Shown: piece by piece, positions 8,839 through 15,361 of the stretch
Layout: every line of letters starts with the position of its first letter
How positions within the stretch are numbered: position 1 is the first letter of the stretch
Assembly: GCF_029846715.1 (NCBI RefSeq)
Contig: NZ_JARVWW010000007.1
Coordinates: forward strand, 1-64,000
Length of the DNA stretch: 64,000 nucleotides
Origin: Bradyrhizobium nivariense
GTDB taxonomy: Bacteria > Pseudomonadota > Alphaproteobacteria > Rhizobiales > Xanthobacteraceae
Direction of reading: 5' to 3'
The notes under the pieces: generated by a model
Told to the model about the DNA's origin: nothing
Seen by the model: the letters and a program-made list of their open reading frames with translations, nothing else
Database searches by the model: none
Program-made: the position numbers and the translations under genes

Positions 8839-9258
8839 ATGAAGTCACGTGATACCCTTATCCGCCTGAAGAAGTTTCAGGTCGACGAGAAGCGCCGCCG
8901 GGTCACCCAGATCGAGACCATGATCGCCGACTTCCAGCGGATGTCGACCGATCTCGAACGCGAGATCTCGACCGAGCAGGAGCGCGCCGGGATCAATGAT
9001 CCCTCGCACTTCGCCTATCCGACCTATGCCAAGGCTGCCATCCAGCGCCGCGAAAACCTGACCCGCTCGGCCGACGAGCTGAAGGGCCAGCTCGACGAAG
9101 CCAAGGCCGCGCTGGCCGAAGCCTTCGAGGAGCTGAAGAAGGTCGAGCTCCTCGACGAGCGCGATCAGGCCCGCGAACGCGCCGAGGAAAACGCCCGCGA
9201 GCAGGCCGATCTCGACAGCATCGGCCTGATGCGTGCCCGCATGGGCGCCGTCGCCTGA
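8839..9258 (+). CDS. fliJ: Flagellar export chaperone FliJ
   Basis: The 139-residue protein is almost entirely charged alpha-helix, predicted coiled coil (for example VDEKRRRVTQIETMIADFQ and LEREISTEQERAG). Starting with MKSRDTLIRLKKFQ, it has the size and pattern of FliJ, the soluble stalk-like partner of the FliI ring and export gate. Sequence identity in this family is low, so the position directly after fliI is the main support. A strong terminator follows at 9291. CTGGGGAGTACGAGTCG upstream supplies a GGGAG ribosome binding site. Confidence 0.85.
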   Translation: MKSRDTLIRLKKFQVDEKRRRVTQIETMIADFQRMSTDLEREISTEQERAGINDPSHFAYPTYAKAAIQRRENLTRSADELKGQLDEAKAALAEAFEELKKVELLDERDQARERAEENAREQADLDSIGLMRARMGAVA

Positions 9259-9290
9259 GGCGCTAGCCGCCAGATCCGCGAGAATTTGCA

Positions 9291-9317
9291 AACCCGGACC
9301 CCAAGGGTCCGGGTTTT
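9291..9317 (+). terminator. Rho-independent terminator after fliJ
   Basis: CCCGGACCC (9293-9301) pairs perfectly with GGGTCCGGG (9305-9313) around a CAA loop and is followed by TTTT. The flanking AA/TT pairs extend the stem. It ends the fliI-fliJ transcript. Confidence 0.9.
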
Positions 9318-9436
9318 CGCATGTGCTGTCCACAGTGTGGCGGCGCGGCCCCTTGGTGGTCGGGTTTGTCGCGCGCTATGGTGGCGGAGTGCCAGGGCTT
9401 GTGCGGAACGCGACGGGCCGCGCATTGGGGGGCTGA

Positions 9437-9982
9437 ATGCTGACGCCAGCAGAGCTGGTCGGGCTGATCGGGGCGGTAGCGCAGGGCGATCAGGCCGCGT
9501 TCGAGCGCCTCTACGTCGCCACGCGCGCGAAACTCTATGGCGTCGTGCTCCGTATCTTGCGCCGACAGGATCTCGCAGAGGAGGTCATTCAGGAGACCTA
9601 CGTCAAGATCTGGAACAGTGCCGGCCGGTTCAATCCCGCCCTGTCGTCGCCGATTACGTGGATGGCGTCGATCGCGCGCAATCGTGCCATCGACATCGTG
9701 CGCAAGAAGACGGAAGTCTCCATCGAGGAAGAGCCGCAGGCGATGGAAGTCGCGGGCGACAGCCCCGATCCGCTGGCGCGGAGGGAGATGACCGAGGAAT
9801 TGAAGCGGCTCCTGGAATGTATCGGCCGGCTCGAGCCGGACCGTCAGAGGCTCGTGCTTCTCGCCTATTACAACGGCTGGAGCCGCGAGCAATTGGCGGA
9901 GAAATTCGCGGCGCCCGTCAATACGGTGAAGACGTGGCTCCGGCGCAGCATGTTGGATATTCGCGAGTGCCTTGGACTATGA
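9437..9982 (+). CDS. ECF-type RNA polymerase sigma factor (SigK-like)
   Basis: The 181 residues contain a sigma-70 region 2 (about residues 20-90; LAEEVIQETYVKIWNSA and WMASIARNRAIDIVRKK) and region 4 (~120-175; GWSREQLAEKFAAPVNTVKTWLRRS). There is no region 1 or 3, as in group 4 (ECF) sigma factors. The next gene encodes an RskA-type membrane anti-sigma factor, so this factor is probably held at the membrane until a signal releases it. Its TGA stop falls inside the first copy of a 15-bp tandem repeat and overlaps an ATG (ATGA). The regulon is not evident from the sequence. Confidence 0.9.
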   Translation: MLTPAELVGLIGAVAQGDQAAFERLYVATRAKLYGVVLRILRRQDLAEEVIQETYVKIWNSAGRFNPALSSPITWMASIARNRAIDIVRKKTEVSIEEEPQAMEVAGDSPDPLARREMTEELKRLLECIGRLEPDRQRLVLLAYYNGWSREQLAEKFAAPVNTVKTWLRRSMLDIRECLGL

Positions 9983-10046
9983 GGGCTTGGACTATGAGGG
10001 CTTGGACTATGAGGGCTTGGGCTATGAGGGCCTGGGCTATGAGAGC
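9972..10046 (+). repeat. Five-copy 15-bp tandem repeat at the sigma/anti-sigma junction
   Basis: The unit TTGGACTATGAGGGC is repeated exactly three times (from 9972, 9987 and 10002). A fourth copy differs by one base and a fifth is more diverged. Each unit carries an ATG and a GAGG eight bases before the next unit's ATG. Being a multiple of three, copy-number change would not alter frames. Confidence 0.95.
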
Positions 10047-10080
10047 TCATACTGTGAGGGTGGGTCTGGACCGCAAGTGA
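9979..10080 (+). CDS. Possible 33-residue linking ORF between sigma and anti-sigma genes
   Basis: The ATG overlaps the sigma factor stop (ATGA) and the TGA at 10078-10080 overlaps the anti-sigma ATG (TGATG), so the frame exactly bridges the two genes. The peptide is five degenerate copies of Met-Arg-Ala-Trp-(Thr/Ala) and then VRVGLDRK. Five in-frame ATGs, each with a GAGG eight bases ahead, could all initiate. Whether the peptide matters or only its translation is unknown; coupling of anti-sigma synthesis to sigma synthesis is the simplest reading. The same DNA is also open in the anti-sigma frame as a (Asp/Gly)-Tyr-Glu-Gly-Leu repeat. Confidence 0.4.
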   Translation: MRAWTMRAWTMRAWAMRAWAMRAHTVRVGLDRK

Positions 10081-11138
10081 TGGCCTATACGGAGGACCAT
10101 ATCGCGCTCGCCGCGGAATATGCGCTCGGTACGCTCGACGCCGACGAGCGCGCGCAGGTCGAGACCATGATGGCGGTGGACAAGGCGTTCGCCGGGATCG
10201 TGCAGGACTGGGCTTACCGGATCGGCGTCCTCAACCAGATGGTCGGCTCGATCGAGCCGCGTCCGATCGTGTGGGAGAACATCAGGTCCGAGCTCGTGCG
10301 GACGGCCTTTGCGCAGGAGCCGCCGGCGCTGCCGGACGTCGCGCCGCCGCCACCTGTGCCGGAGTTTTCTTCGTTCGACACCGTGCCTCCGGAGCTGCCG
10401 CCGGAGGATATGCAGCAACCGGGGCCGCAGCCTCCCGAAGCGGAGCAGGGCGAAACGGCGCGACCGGCGTCCGATGCGATTCCCGACGTCGTGCCGATAT
10501 TCATGCCGCAGGTCCATGCGCCGGACCCGGAGGTCGCGCGCGCGCCGCAGGCGCCGGTCGCGGACAACGGCAATGTGATCCGGCTCGAAGGCCGCGTGAA
10601 GCGCTGGCGCACCATCGCATCCGCCGTCGGTGCGCTCGCGGCCGCGCTGCTCGTGACGCTGTCGCTTCAGATCTTCCAGCCCGAGGCGTTGCCGGGCGGC
10701 TTGCGACCGGCAGCGCGCATCCAGACGGTCGAGGTGAAGACGCCGGCGCCGCTGCCGGCGTCGTCGCAATATGTCGCGCTGTTGCAGGGCCAGGGCGGCG
10801 GTCCCGCCTTCATCCTCACCATCGACGGTGCGACCAAGAACTTCACCGTGCGCAAGGTCGGCGCGACACCGGAGCCCGGCAAGAGTTTCGAGCTCTGGCT
10901 GATCTCCGACAAGCTGCCGCGCCCGCGCTCGCTTGGTGTGATCGGGGCAGGCGATTTCACCGCACGACCGGTGCTCGGTTCGTACGATGCCGACGTCGTC
11001 AACGGCGCGACCTACGCCGTCACCGTCGAGCAGGCAGGCGGCTCGCCCAACGGCCAGCCGACCTCGGCGCCGGTATTTTCCGGCAAGCTGATCGAGACTG
11101 TGCCGCCGTCACAGCCGCAGGCGCCGGCGAAGAAGTAG
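10080..11138 (+). CDS. RskA-type membrane anti-sigma factor
   Basis: The 352-residue protein has an N-terminal cytoplasmic anti-sigma region (HIALAAEYALGTLDADER, typical of RskA/ChrR-like binders). A Pro-rich acidic linker (~residues 80-140) and a single transmembrane helix at about 177-200 (TIASAVGALAAALLVTL) follow, then a periplasmic RskA domain (FELWLISDKLPRPRSLGVIG). It would sequester the preceding ECF sigma factor and release it on an envelope signal. ATG 10080 is chosen because homologous sequence begins there. A TTG at 9972 in the same frame would add a repeat-encoded extension. The linker and start suggest synthesis coupled to upstream translation. Confidence 0.87.
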   Translation: MAYTEDHIALAAEYALGTLDADERAQVETMMAVDKAFAGIVQDWAYRIGVLNQMVGSIEPRPIVWENIRSELVRTAFAQEPPALPDVAPPPPVPEFSSFDTVPPELPPEDMQQPGPQPPEAEQGETARPASDAIPDVVPIFMPQVHAPDPEVARAPQAPVADNGNVIRLEGRVKRWRTIASAVGALAAALLVTLSLQIFQPEALPGGLRPAARIQTVEVKTPAPLPASSQYVALLQGQGGGPAFILTIDGATKNFTVRKVGATPEPGKSFELWLISDKLPRPRSLGVIGAGDFTARPVLGSYDADVVNGATYAVTVEQAGGSPNGQPTSAPVFSGKLIETVPPSQPQAPAKK

Positions 11139-11146
11139 GTTTCCAT

Positions 11147-11311
11147 TGTCGTCCTGGCGAAAGCCAGGACCCATTACCCCAAGAGCTTGACCCCAAGAGC
11201 TTGTTGCGAGAGTGAGCCGTGGCCACACGGGTGAGCAACCACTCACTCCTGGGGTAATGGGTCCGGATCGGCGCTCGCTCTGCTCGCTTGTCCTGGACGA
11301 CACCGGGGAGG
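11147..11311. repeat. Long imperfect inverted repeat after the anti-sigma gene
   Basis: The left arm (GTCGTCCTGG ... GGACCCATTACCCCA) and the right arm (TGGGGTAATGGGTCC ... TCCTGGACGAC) are inverted copies separated by about 60 bases. Inside is a tandem direct repeat CCCCAAGAGCTTG (11177-11203). The 365 bases between the anti-sigma gene and the AraC gene hold only this element and the AraC leader. Confidence 0.8.
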
Positions 11312-11504
11312 CATTGGACGCTTCAACATCGTCGTAGCAATGCCTGATCGGCTCCTGTCGCCACGGTCCATCCCGCCGTCGTATTCCGACAAATTCCGCC
11401 GAATCCACTCCCGATTTGAACCTCCGCGCATGTCGCGGCGTCAAATGCCCGGAATTTGCAGTCGGCGCCGCCGATCATGGTGCCGGAGAGGGGCGAGAAA
11501 TCAG

Positions 11505-12464
11505 ATGGATGCAGCGAAAACGTCGGGCATCTTCGTTCACCAATATGCGGGGCTGCCACACGGCCCGGCATTCGAACATTGGCGCGAGCGGACCTTCGGG
11601 TCCTGCGGCCTGGATATCGGGCCGAGCCGCGGCGACAGCATCGATTGCCGGCTCCAGGTCAGCGTGGTCGATAATATCGCGCTCGCCATTCCTGAAGGCG
11701 CCTCCGCGCAATATTCACGCACCCAGAGCCACCTTGCCGACGGCAGCGACGATCTCGTCCTGATCGCGGCACATGCGGGTCTCGTCCGCGTCGGGCAGAA
11801 CGGCCATACTGTGGAGCTCACGCCGGAGCAGATGGTGCTCGTCGACATGGGCATCACCGGTACCGTCGGCCATACCAACGAAGATCGCTTCACCACCATC
11901 CGCATGCCGCGCCGCGCGCTGCTCGACATCAATCCGCGCGCCGAGGACAAGCTGTCGCGAGTGCTCTCGGACGGCGCGGTCGCCGAGACGGTCTTCCGCT
12001 ACCACTCCCTGGCCGCGCATCACGCGCCGCATCTGGACGCCATCGGCCAGCGCCTCACCGCGCAGCACATGGTCGATCTCGTCGGCCTCCTGCTCGGCAC
12101 CGATGCCGACCATGCAAGTCTGGCGCGCGGCCGCGGCCAGGCGGCGGCCCGTCTCGATCTCATGCGCGCCGACGTGATGGCTGCGCTTGGCCGCAACGAT
12201 CTCTGTCTGTCCGAGATCGCCACGCGCTCCGGCCTGAGCCCGCGCCAGGCACAGCGCCTGTTCGAGCAGGCCGGAACGACCTTCACCGAATTCGTGCTGG
12301 AGCAGCGCCTGCTGCAGGCGCGCAAGCTGCTCGGCGATCCCCGCGCCAGGGCGCGCAAGATCAGCGACATCGCGCACTCATCGGGCTTCTCGGATCTGTC
12401 CTATTTCAACCGTGCCTTCCGCAAGCGCTTTGGCGCGACGCCGTCGGAACTGCGCGAGGCCTGA
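11505..12464 (+). CDS. AraC-family transcriptional regulator
   Basis: The 319 residues end in a two-helix-turn-helix AraC DNA-binding domain (about 215-318), with LSEIATRSGLSPRQAQRLFEQ as the first HTH and KISDIAHSSGFSDLSYFNRAF as the second. The N-terminal part resembles the AraC_binding_2 (ripening-type) ligand domain of uncharacterised Bradyrhizobium regulators. ATG 11505 was chosen because it follows GAGAGGGGCGAG; the upstream in-frame extension is Arg-rich and unlikely to be coding. The next gene downstream is an NDH-2-like oxidoreductase and could be its target. Ligand unknown. Confidence 0.87.
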   Translation: MDAAKTSGIFVHQYAGLPHGPAFEHWRERTFGSCGLDIGPSRGDSIDCRLQVSVVDNIALAIPEGASAQYSRTQSHLADGSDDLVLIAAHAGLVRVGQNGHTVELTPEQMVLVDMGITGTVGHTNEDRFTTIRMPRRALLDINPRAEDKLSRVLSDGAVAETVFRYHSLAAHHAPHLDAIGQRLTAQHMVDLVGLLLGTDADHASLARGRGQAAARLDLMRADVMAALGRNDLCLSEIATRSGLSPRQAQRLFEQAGTTFTEFVLEQRLLQARKLLGDPRARARKISDIAHSSGFSDLSYFNRAFRKRFGATPSELREA

Positions 12465-12591
12465 GCCACGCTGAGAATTTGTGCTGCGCGCCAGTACCAT
12501 CGCAGTTGGTCCGCCCGGCCGGATCAGCTATATCTGTCGGTGCGGTCAGACGGCTCGATCGCTTTTCGTGTCCTTTTCGTTTCCTCGGGAA

Positions 12592-13827
12592 ATGCAGTCA
12601 ACGGACATGGCGCGTATCGTCGTGCTCGGCGCCGGATTTGCAGGTCTGTGGGCGGCCATCGGTGCCGCACGCAAGCGCGACGAGATCGGTGCGGCCGGCC
12701 GTGACATCGAGATCCGTCTCGTCGATCGCAATCCCTATCACAACATCCGCGTCCGCAATTACGAGGCCGATCTCAGCGATGTCGCGCTTCCGCTGCCGCA
12801 ACTGCTCGATCCGATCGGCGTCAGTCACGGGATTGGCGAGGTCGAAGCCATCAATCCGGCACGGCGCGAGATTTCGCTGGTCACCGGCTGCGGCGACGAG
12901 ACGCTGGCCTATGACCGGCTGGTGCTGGCGCTCGGCAGCGAAGTGATGCGTCCCGACATTCCCGGCCTTGCCGAGCATGCTTTCGATGTCGATACCTATA
13001 CTGCGGCGCTCCACCTCGAGGATCATCTCAATTCGCTCGGACGCAGCGCGCCTTCGCCGGGGCGCTCGACGGTCGTCGTGGTTGGCGCCGGCTTCACCGG
13101 CATCGAGGTCGCGGCCGAGATGCCCGACAGGCTGGCGCGCGCCGGCATCACCGGCAGCCGTCGCATCATCCTGGTCGATCCCAATCCGGCGGTCGGCGCC
13201 ACCATCGGCGCGCACGCGCGTCCTGTGATCGAGACGGCATTGGCCTCGCTCGATGTCGAGACGCGGCTCGGCGTCCGCGTCGTGTCCATCGAGGCCGCCG
13301 GCATGCGTCTGAGCTCGGGCGAGTTCATTGCGACGCAGACGGTGATCTGGTGTGCGGGGATGCGCGCGAGCCCCTTGGCGGCGAGCTTTCCGGACGCGCG
13401 CGATCGCCTCGGGCGCCTTCTCGTCGATCCCTTGATGCGGGTTGCGGATGTCCGCGGTGTGTTCGCGGCCGGCGACGTCGCCTCGAGCGTGGTCGATGGC
13501 TTGCATCCGACCGTGATGTCCTGCCAGTTCGCTCGCCCCATGGGCCGCTTCGCCGGCCACAATGTGGTCGCCGATCTCGCGGGCCTGCCGATGCTGCCGC
13601 TGCGGATCGACTGGTATGTGACCGTGCTCGATCTCGGCGGCTGGGGCGCGCTCTATACGGAAGGGTGGGACCGCGAAGTCCGCACCATCGGCGCGGCCGC
13701 GAAGGCAACCAAAGCGACCATCAACCGCAAGCGCATCTATCCGCCGCTCACCGGGAGCAAGGACGAGCTCTTCGCTGCGGCAGCTCCAACCGTGCAGGCG
13801 CCGCCGCCGACCTATGGGGCGCGGTAG
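12592..13827 (+). CDS. NDH-2-like NAD(P)/FAD pyridine nucleotide-disulphide oxidoreductase
   Basis: The 411-residue flavoprotein has an N-terminal FAD-binding GxGxxG (VVLGAGFAGLWAA, ~residues 10-22). A second NAD(P)H-binding GxGxxG is present (VVVVGAGFTGIEVAAEMP, ~158-175), as is the second FAD contact GVFAAGDVASS near 290. This matches type II NADH dehydrogenases, which pass electrons to quinone without pumping protons. No clear C-terminal membrane anchor is seen, so a soluble ferredoxin-reductase-like role is possible. ATG 12607 (MARIVVLG) is an alternative start. It lies 127 bases after the AraC gene, same strand. Confidence 0.83.
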   Translation: MQSTDMARIVVLGAGFAGLWAAIGAARKRDEIGAAGRDIEIRLVDRNPYHNIRVRNYEADLSDVALPLPQLLDPIGVSHGIGEVEAINPARREISLVTGCGDETLAYDRLVLALGSEVMRPDIPGLAEHAFDVDTYTAALHLEDHLNSLGRSAPSPGRSTVVVVGAGFTGIEVAAEMPDRLARAGITGSRRIILVDPNPAVGATIGAHARPVIETALASLDVETRLGVRVVSIEAAGMRLSSGEFIATQTVIWCAGMRASPLAASFPDARDRLGRLLVDPLMRVADVRGVFAAGDVASSVVDGLHPTVMSCQFARPMGRFAGHNVVADLAGLPMLPLRIDWYVTVLDLGGWGALYTEGWDREVRTIGAAAKATKATINRKRIYPPLTGSKDELFAAAAPTVQAPPPTYGAR

Positions 13828-14313
13828 TCTCGCCCGATGCTGCGGTGGGTCGGGGACAATCGACGCGCGCCTCGCAAGGACGAGCTTTATGACGCCACCT
13901 ACAAGCCCTTGTGTTCCCTGACGGGCAAAACACCGAAAAGTCGGTCAATCCGCGGCGTTAAAAATATTCCACTTTACCGAAATTCGGAAACGGCGTATGT
14001 GTCGCCTCACTCCGGCCCAAGGAAGAGGGGCGTATCGCGATCGTCACGAACGCGGGCCGGACGGCGGTGGACGTGGGTCACATCGGCGCGAACGGCTTCG
14101 CAGGGCGGGCAACCGTGAGCGGAGTCCTCGCGCGCACGACCGGTGTGATCGGCGTACGGCAAAATCGTGTGGTCCTGACGCCCGGGGTCTGTGCGTCAAG
14201 TCTTGCGGTGATGTGGCGGCCCGACCGGGCGCGCGCATCAGTCATCTGCACGGCGACGGGGGCAATAGTGCATCGCTCCCCGGGGAGATCACGACATAAG
14301 CCGTAAAACCACT

Positions 14314-14425
14314 GCGCAGGGAAGGCCGGATGTTTGGCTTCACCTGTATGCCGCTGTGCAGATTTCGCTACTGCCTTTCGCACAGTGGACCGCGGGTGCC
14401 AGCCGGCACCCGGTCTTCCCTGCGC
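14314..14425. repeat. Inverted-repeat element (GCGCAGGGAAGGCCGG family)
   Basis: The arms GCGCAGGGAAGGCCGG (14314-14329) and CCGGTCTTCCCTGCGC (14410-14425) are inverted with one mismatch. The interior holds a further hairpin GGGTGCC/GGCACCC near 14393-14411. It looks like a dispersed palindromic element of the Bradyrhizobium type; mobility is unknown. Confidence 0.75.
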
Positions 14426-14512
14426 CCTTCATTTTGAGGGTGACGCGACCAAGCAAAGCTCGGGCGAACAAGCCGCGAGAGGGCGAAGGTGTGTCCATTG
14501 AAGATAGGTCTC

Positions 14513-14643
14513 GTGCCCCGGACGCTGCGCAGCACGAAGTGATGCGCTGCAGAGCCGGGGCCCATGCAGCAGCAAAGTGTCGTGGCACCCGGGGTCCCGG
14601 CTCTGCGCAGCAGCGTAAGAACGCTGCAGCGCGTCCGGGACAT
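14513..14643. repeat. Palindromic element (CCCCGGACGCTGCGCAGC family)
   Basis: The outer arms GTGCCCCGGACGC and GCGTCCGGGACAT are inverted. Nested segments GCAGAGCCGGGGCCC and GGGGTCCCGGCTCTGC also pair, giving a long cruciform-capable element. This is a common intergenic repeat type in Bradyrhizobium-like chromosomes. Confidence 0.78.
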
Positions 14644-14743
14644 GGGATCGATGCATCGAGGCTACGCCACACTCCGATAATGTGAGCGCAACGACGAGGT
14701 TGAAGCGTGTGCAATTCAAATGAATCGCTACCCCCAGACATGA

Positions 14744-14772
14744 GAAAGCGCCCGTGGGGGGCGGGCGCTTTC
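14744..14772. terminator. Strong bidirectional hairpin downstream of the 66-residue gene
   Basis: GAAAGCGCCCG (14744-14754) and CGGGCGCTTTC (14762-14772) form a perfect 11-bp stem with a G-rich seven-base loop. The A/T pairs at the stem base provide a short U-run in either direction. On the minus strand it would end the transcript of the small gene at 14868-15068. Confidence 0.7.
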
Positions 14773-14867
14773 TGTAGTCGACTTGGGGTTGGGGTCGTCT
14801 ACATATCCACGTGGCGACTTTGGGGGGCTGGTAAAGAGCCGCGTGAATTCCTGAAACTCAGATCTCC

Positions 14868-15068
14868 TTAGCGAACGAGCGAAACGTTCGAGCTGGTGAT
14901 AGCGACCGGCTTGCCGGCCTTCATGACGCGAGCGGTCTGGGTCAGGCCTTCGTCTGAACTCGTGCGCGCCGTGATCCCGAAGCCCGCCACCGCGATGCCG
15001 GCGACAAGGGCTACGACCACGATCTTGAGGTGGGTCGAGCGATCTGCGCTGTAAATCGAGTGGTTCAT
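14868..15068 (-). CDS. Small membrane or exported protein, probably stress-induced
   Basis: The 66-residue protein starts MNHSIYSADRSTHLK and has one hydrophobic segment (~residues 15-34, KIVVVALVAGIAVAGFGITA), then a short polar tail ending VAITSSNVSLVR. The start at 15068 follows GCAGGAGCCTTC; a start 18 bases earlier is less likely. I do not recognise a named family, though it has the look of a conserved Bradyrhizobium small protein. A sequence matching the EcfG general-stress promoter pattern lies about 75 bases upstream, and a perfect hairpin terminator lies downstream, so it is probably a monocistronic gene. Confidence 0.72.
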   Translation of the reverse strand: MNHSIYSADRSTHLKIVVVALVAGIAVAGFGITARTSSDEGLTQTARVMKAGKPVAITSSNVSLVR

Positions 15069-15141
15069 GAAGGCTCCTGCCGCCATCTACCCGAAGTAGT
15101 CGCCGCCCTGTCTGGGCAGGTTCATGCTTCTGGTGACCAAC

Positions 15142-15167
15142 AACCTAGTATTGGGAGGATTCGTTCC
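15142..15167 (-). promoter_or_regulatory. Candidate EcfG-type promoter for the 66-residue gene
   Basis: On the minus strand GGAAC (15163-15167 complement) is separated by 17 bases from GGTT (15142-15145 complement). This fits GGAAC-N16/17-cGTT used by the alphaproteobacterial general stress sigma factor, with one mismatch in the -10 element. The gene start is about 75 bases downstream. Confidence 0.5.
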
Positions 15168-15272
15168 CAAGGGGTCATCACAAGAGCGTGACAGGACGTG
15201 AAAGGCCGCGATCAAAAGCGGCGCTTTCTCGTGCGATTTCGCAATTATTTCAATGCTGTAATGTGCCTGAAA

Positions 15273-15305
15273 GGCGCCTTATCGGCCTTTGGTCGACAAG
15301 GCGCC
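15273..15305 (-). terminator. Hairpin downstream of flhA
   Basis: GGCGCCTT (15273-15280) and AAGGCGCC (15298-15305) form an 8-bp stem with a 17-base loop, 57 bases beyond the flhA stop on its transcript. Only a weak TTT follows, so termination efficiency is uncertain. Confidence 0.45.
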
Positions 15306-15361
15306 GGAAACTCAAAAACCATTTGCCTGTGGCCAAAAAACATACGGCTTCTTAAGGCAAA

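Larger units (their letters stand above)
13828..14867. other. About 1 kb non-coding, repeat-rich region
   Basis: No convincing gene is present. Open frames here change strand and frame without ribosome binding sites and overlap palindromes. It contains two repeat elements (14314-14425 and 14513-14643) and a strong hairpin (14744-14772), detailed separately. The first ~480 bases (13828-14313) hold nothing recognisable. Confidence 0.7.

Noticed and set aside
9972..10046. CRISPR-like repeats
   Set aside because: Units are 15 bp and directly adjacent with no spacers, so this is a simple tandem repeat.
9286..10080. 264-codon frame overlapping the sigma factor
   Set aside because: Most of it runs through the sigma gene in a shadow frame. 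Only its last 33 codons, which exactly bridge two genes, were kept as a possible linking ORF.
14356..14685. 109-codon plus-strand frame in the repeat region
   Set aside because: It is formed by two palindromic elements read through. No ribosome binding site or domain is present.
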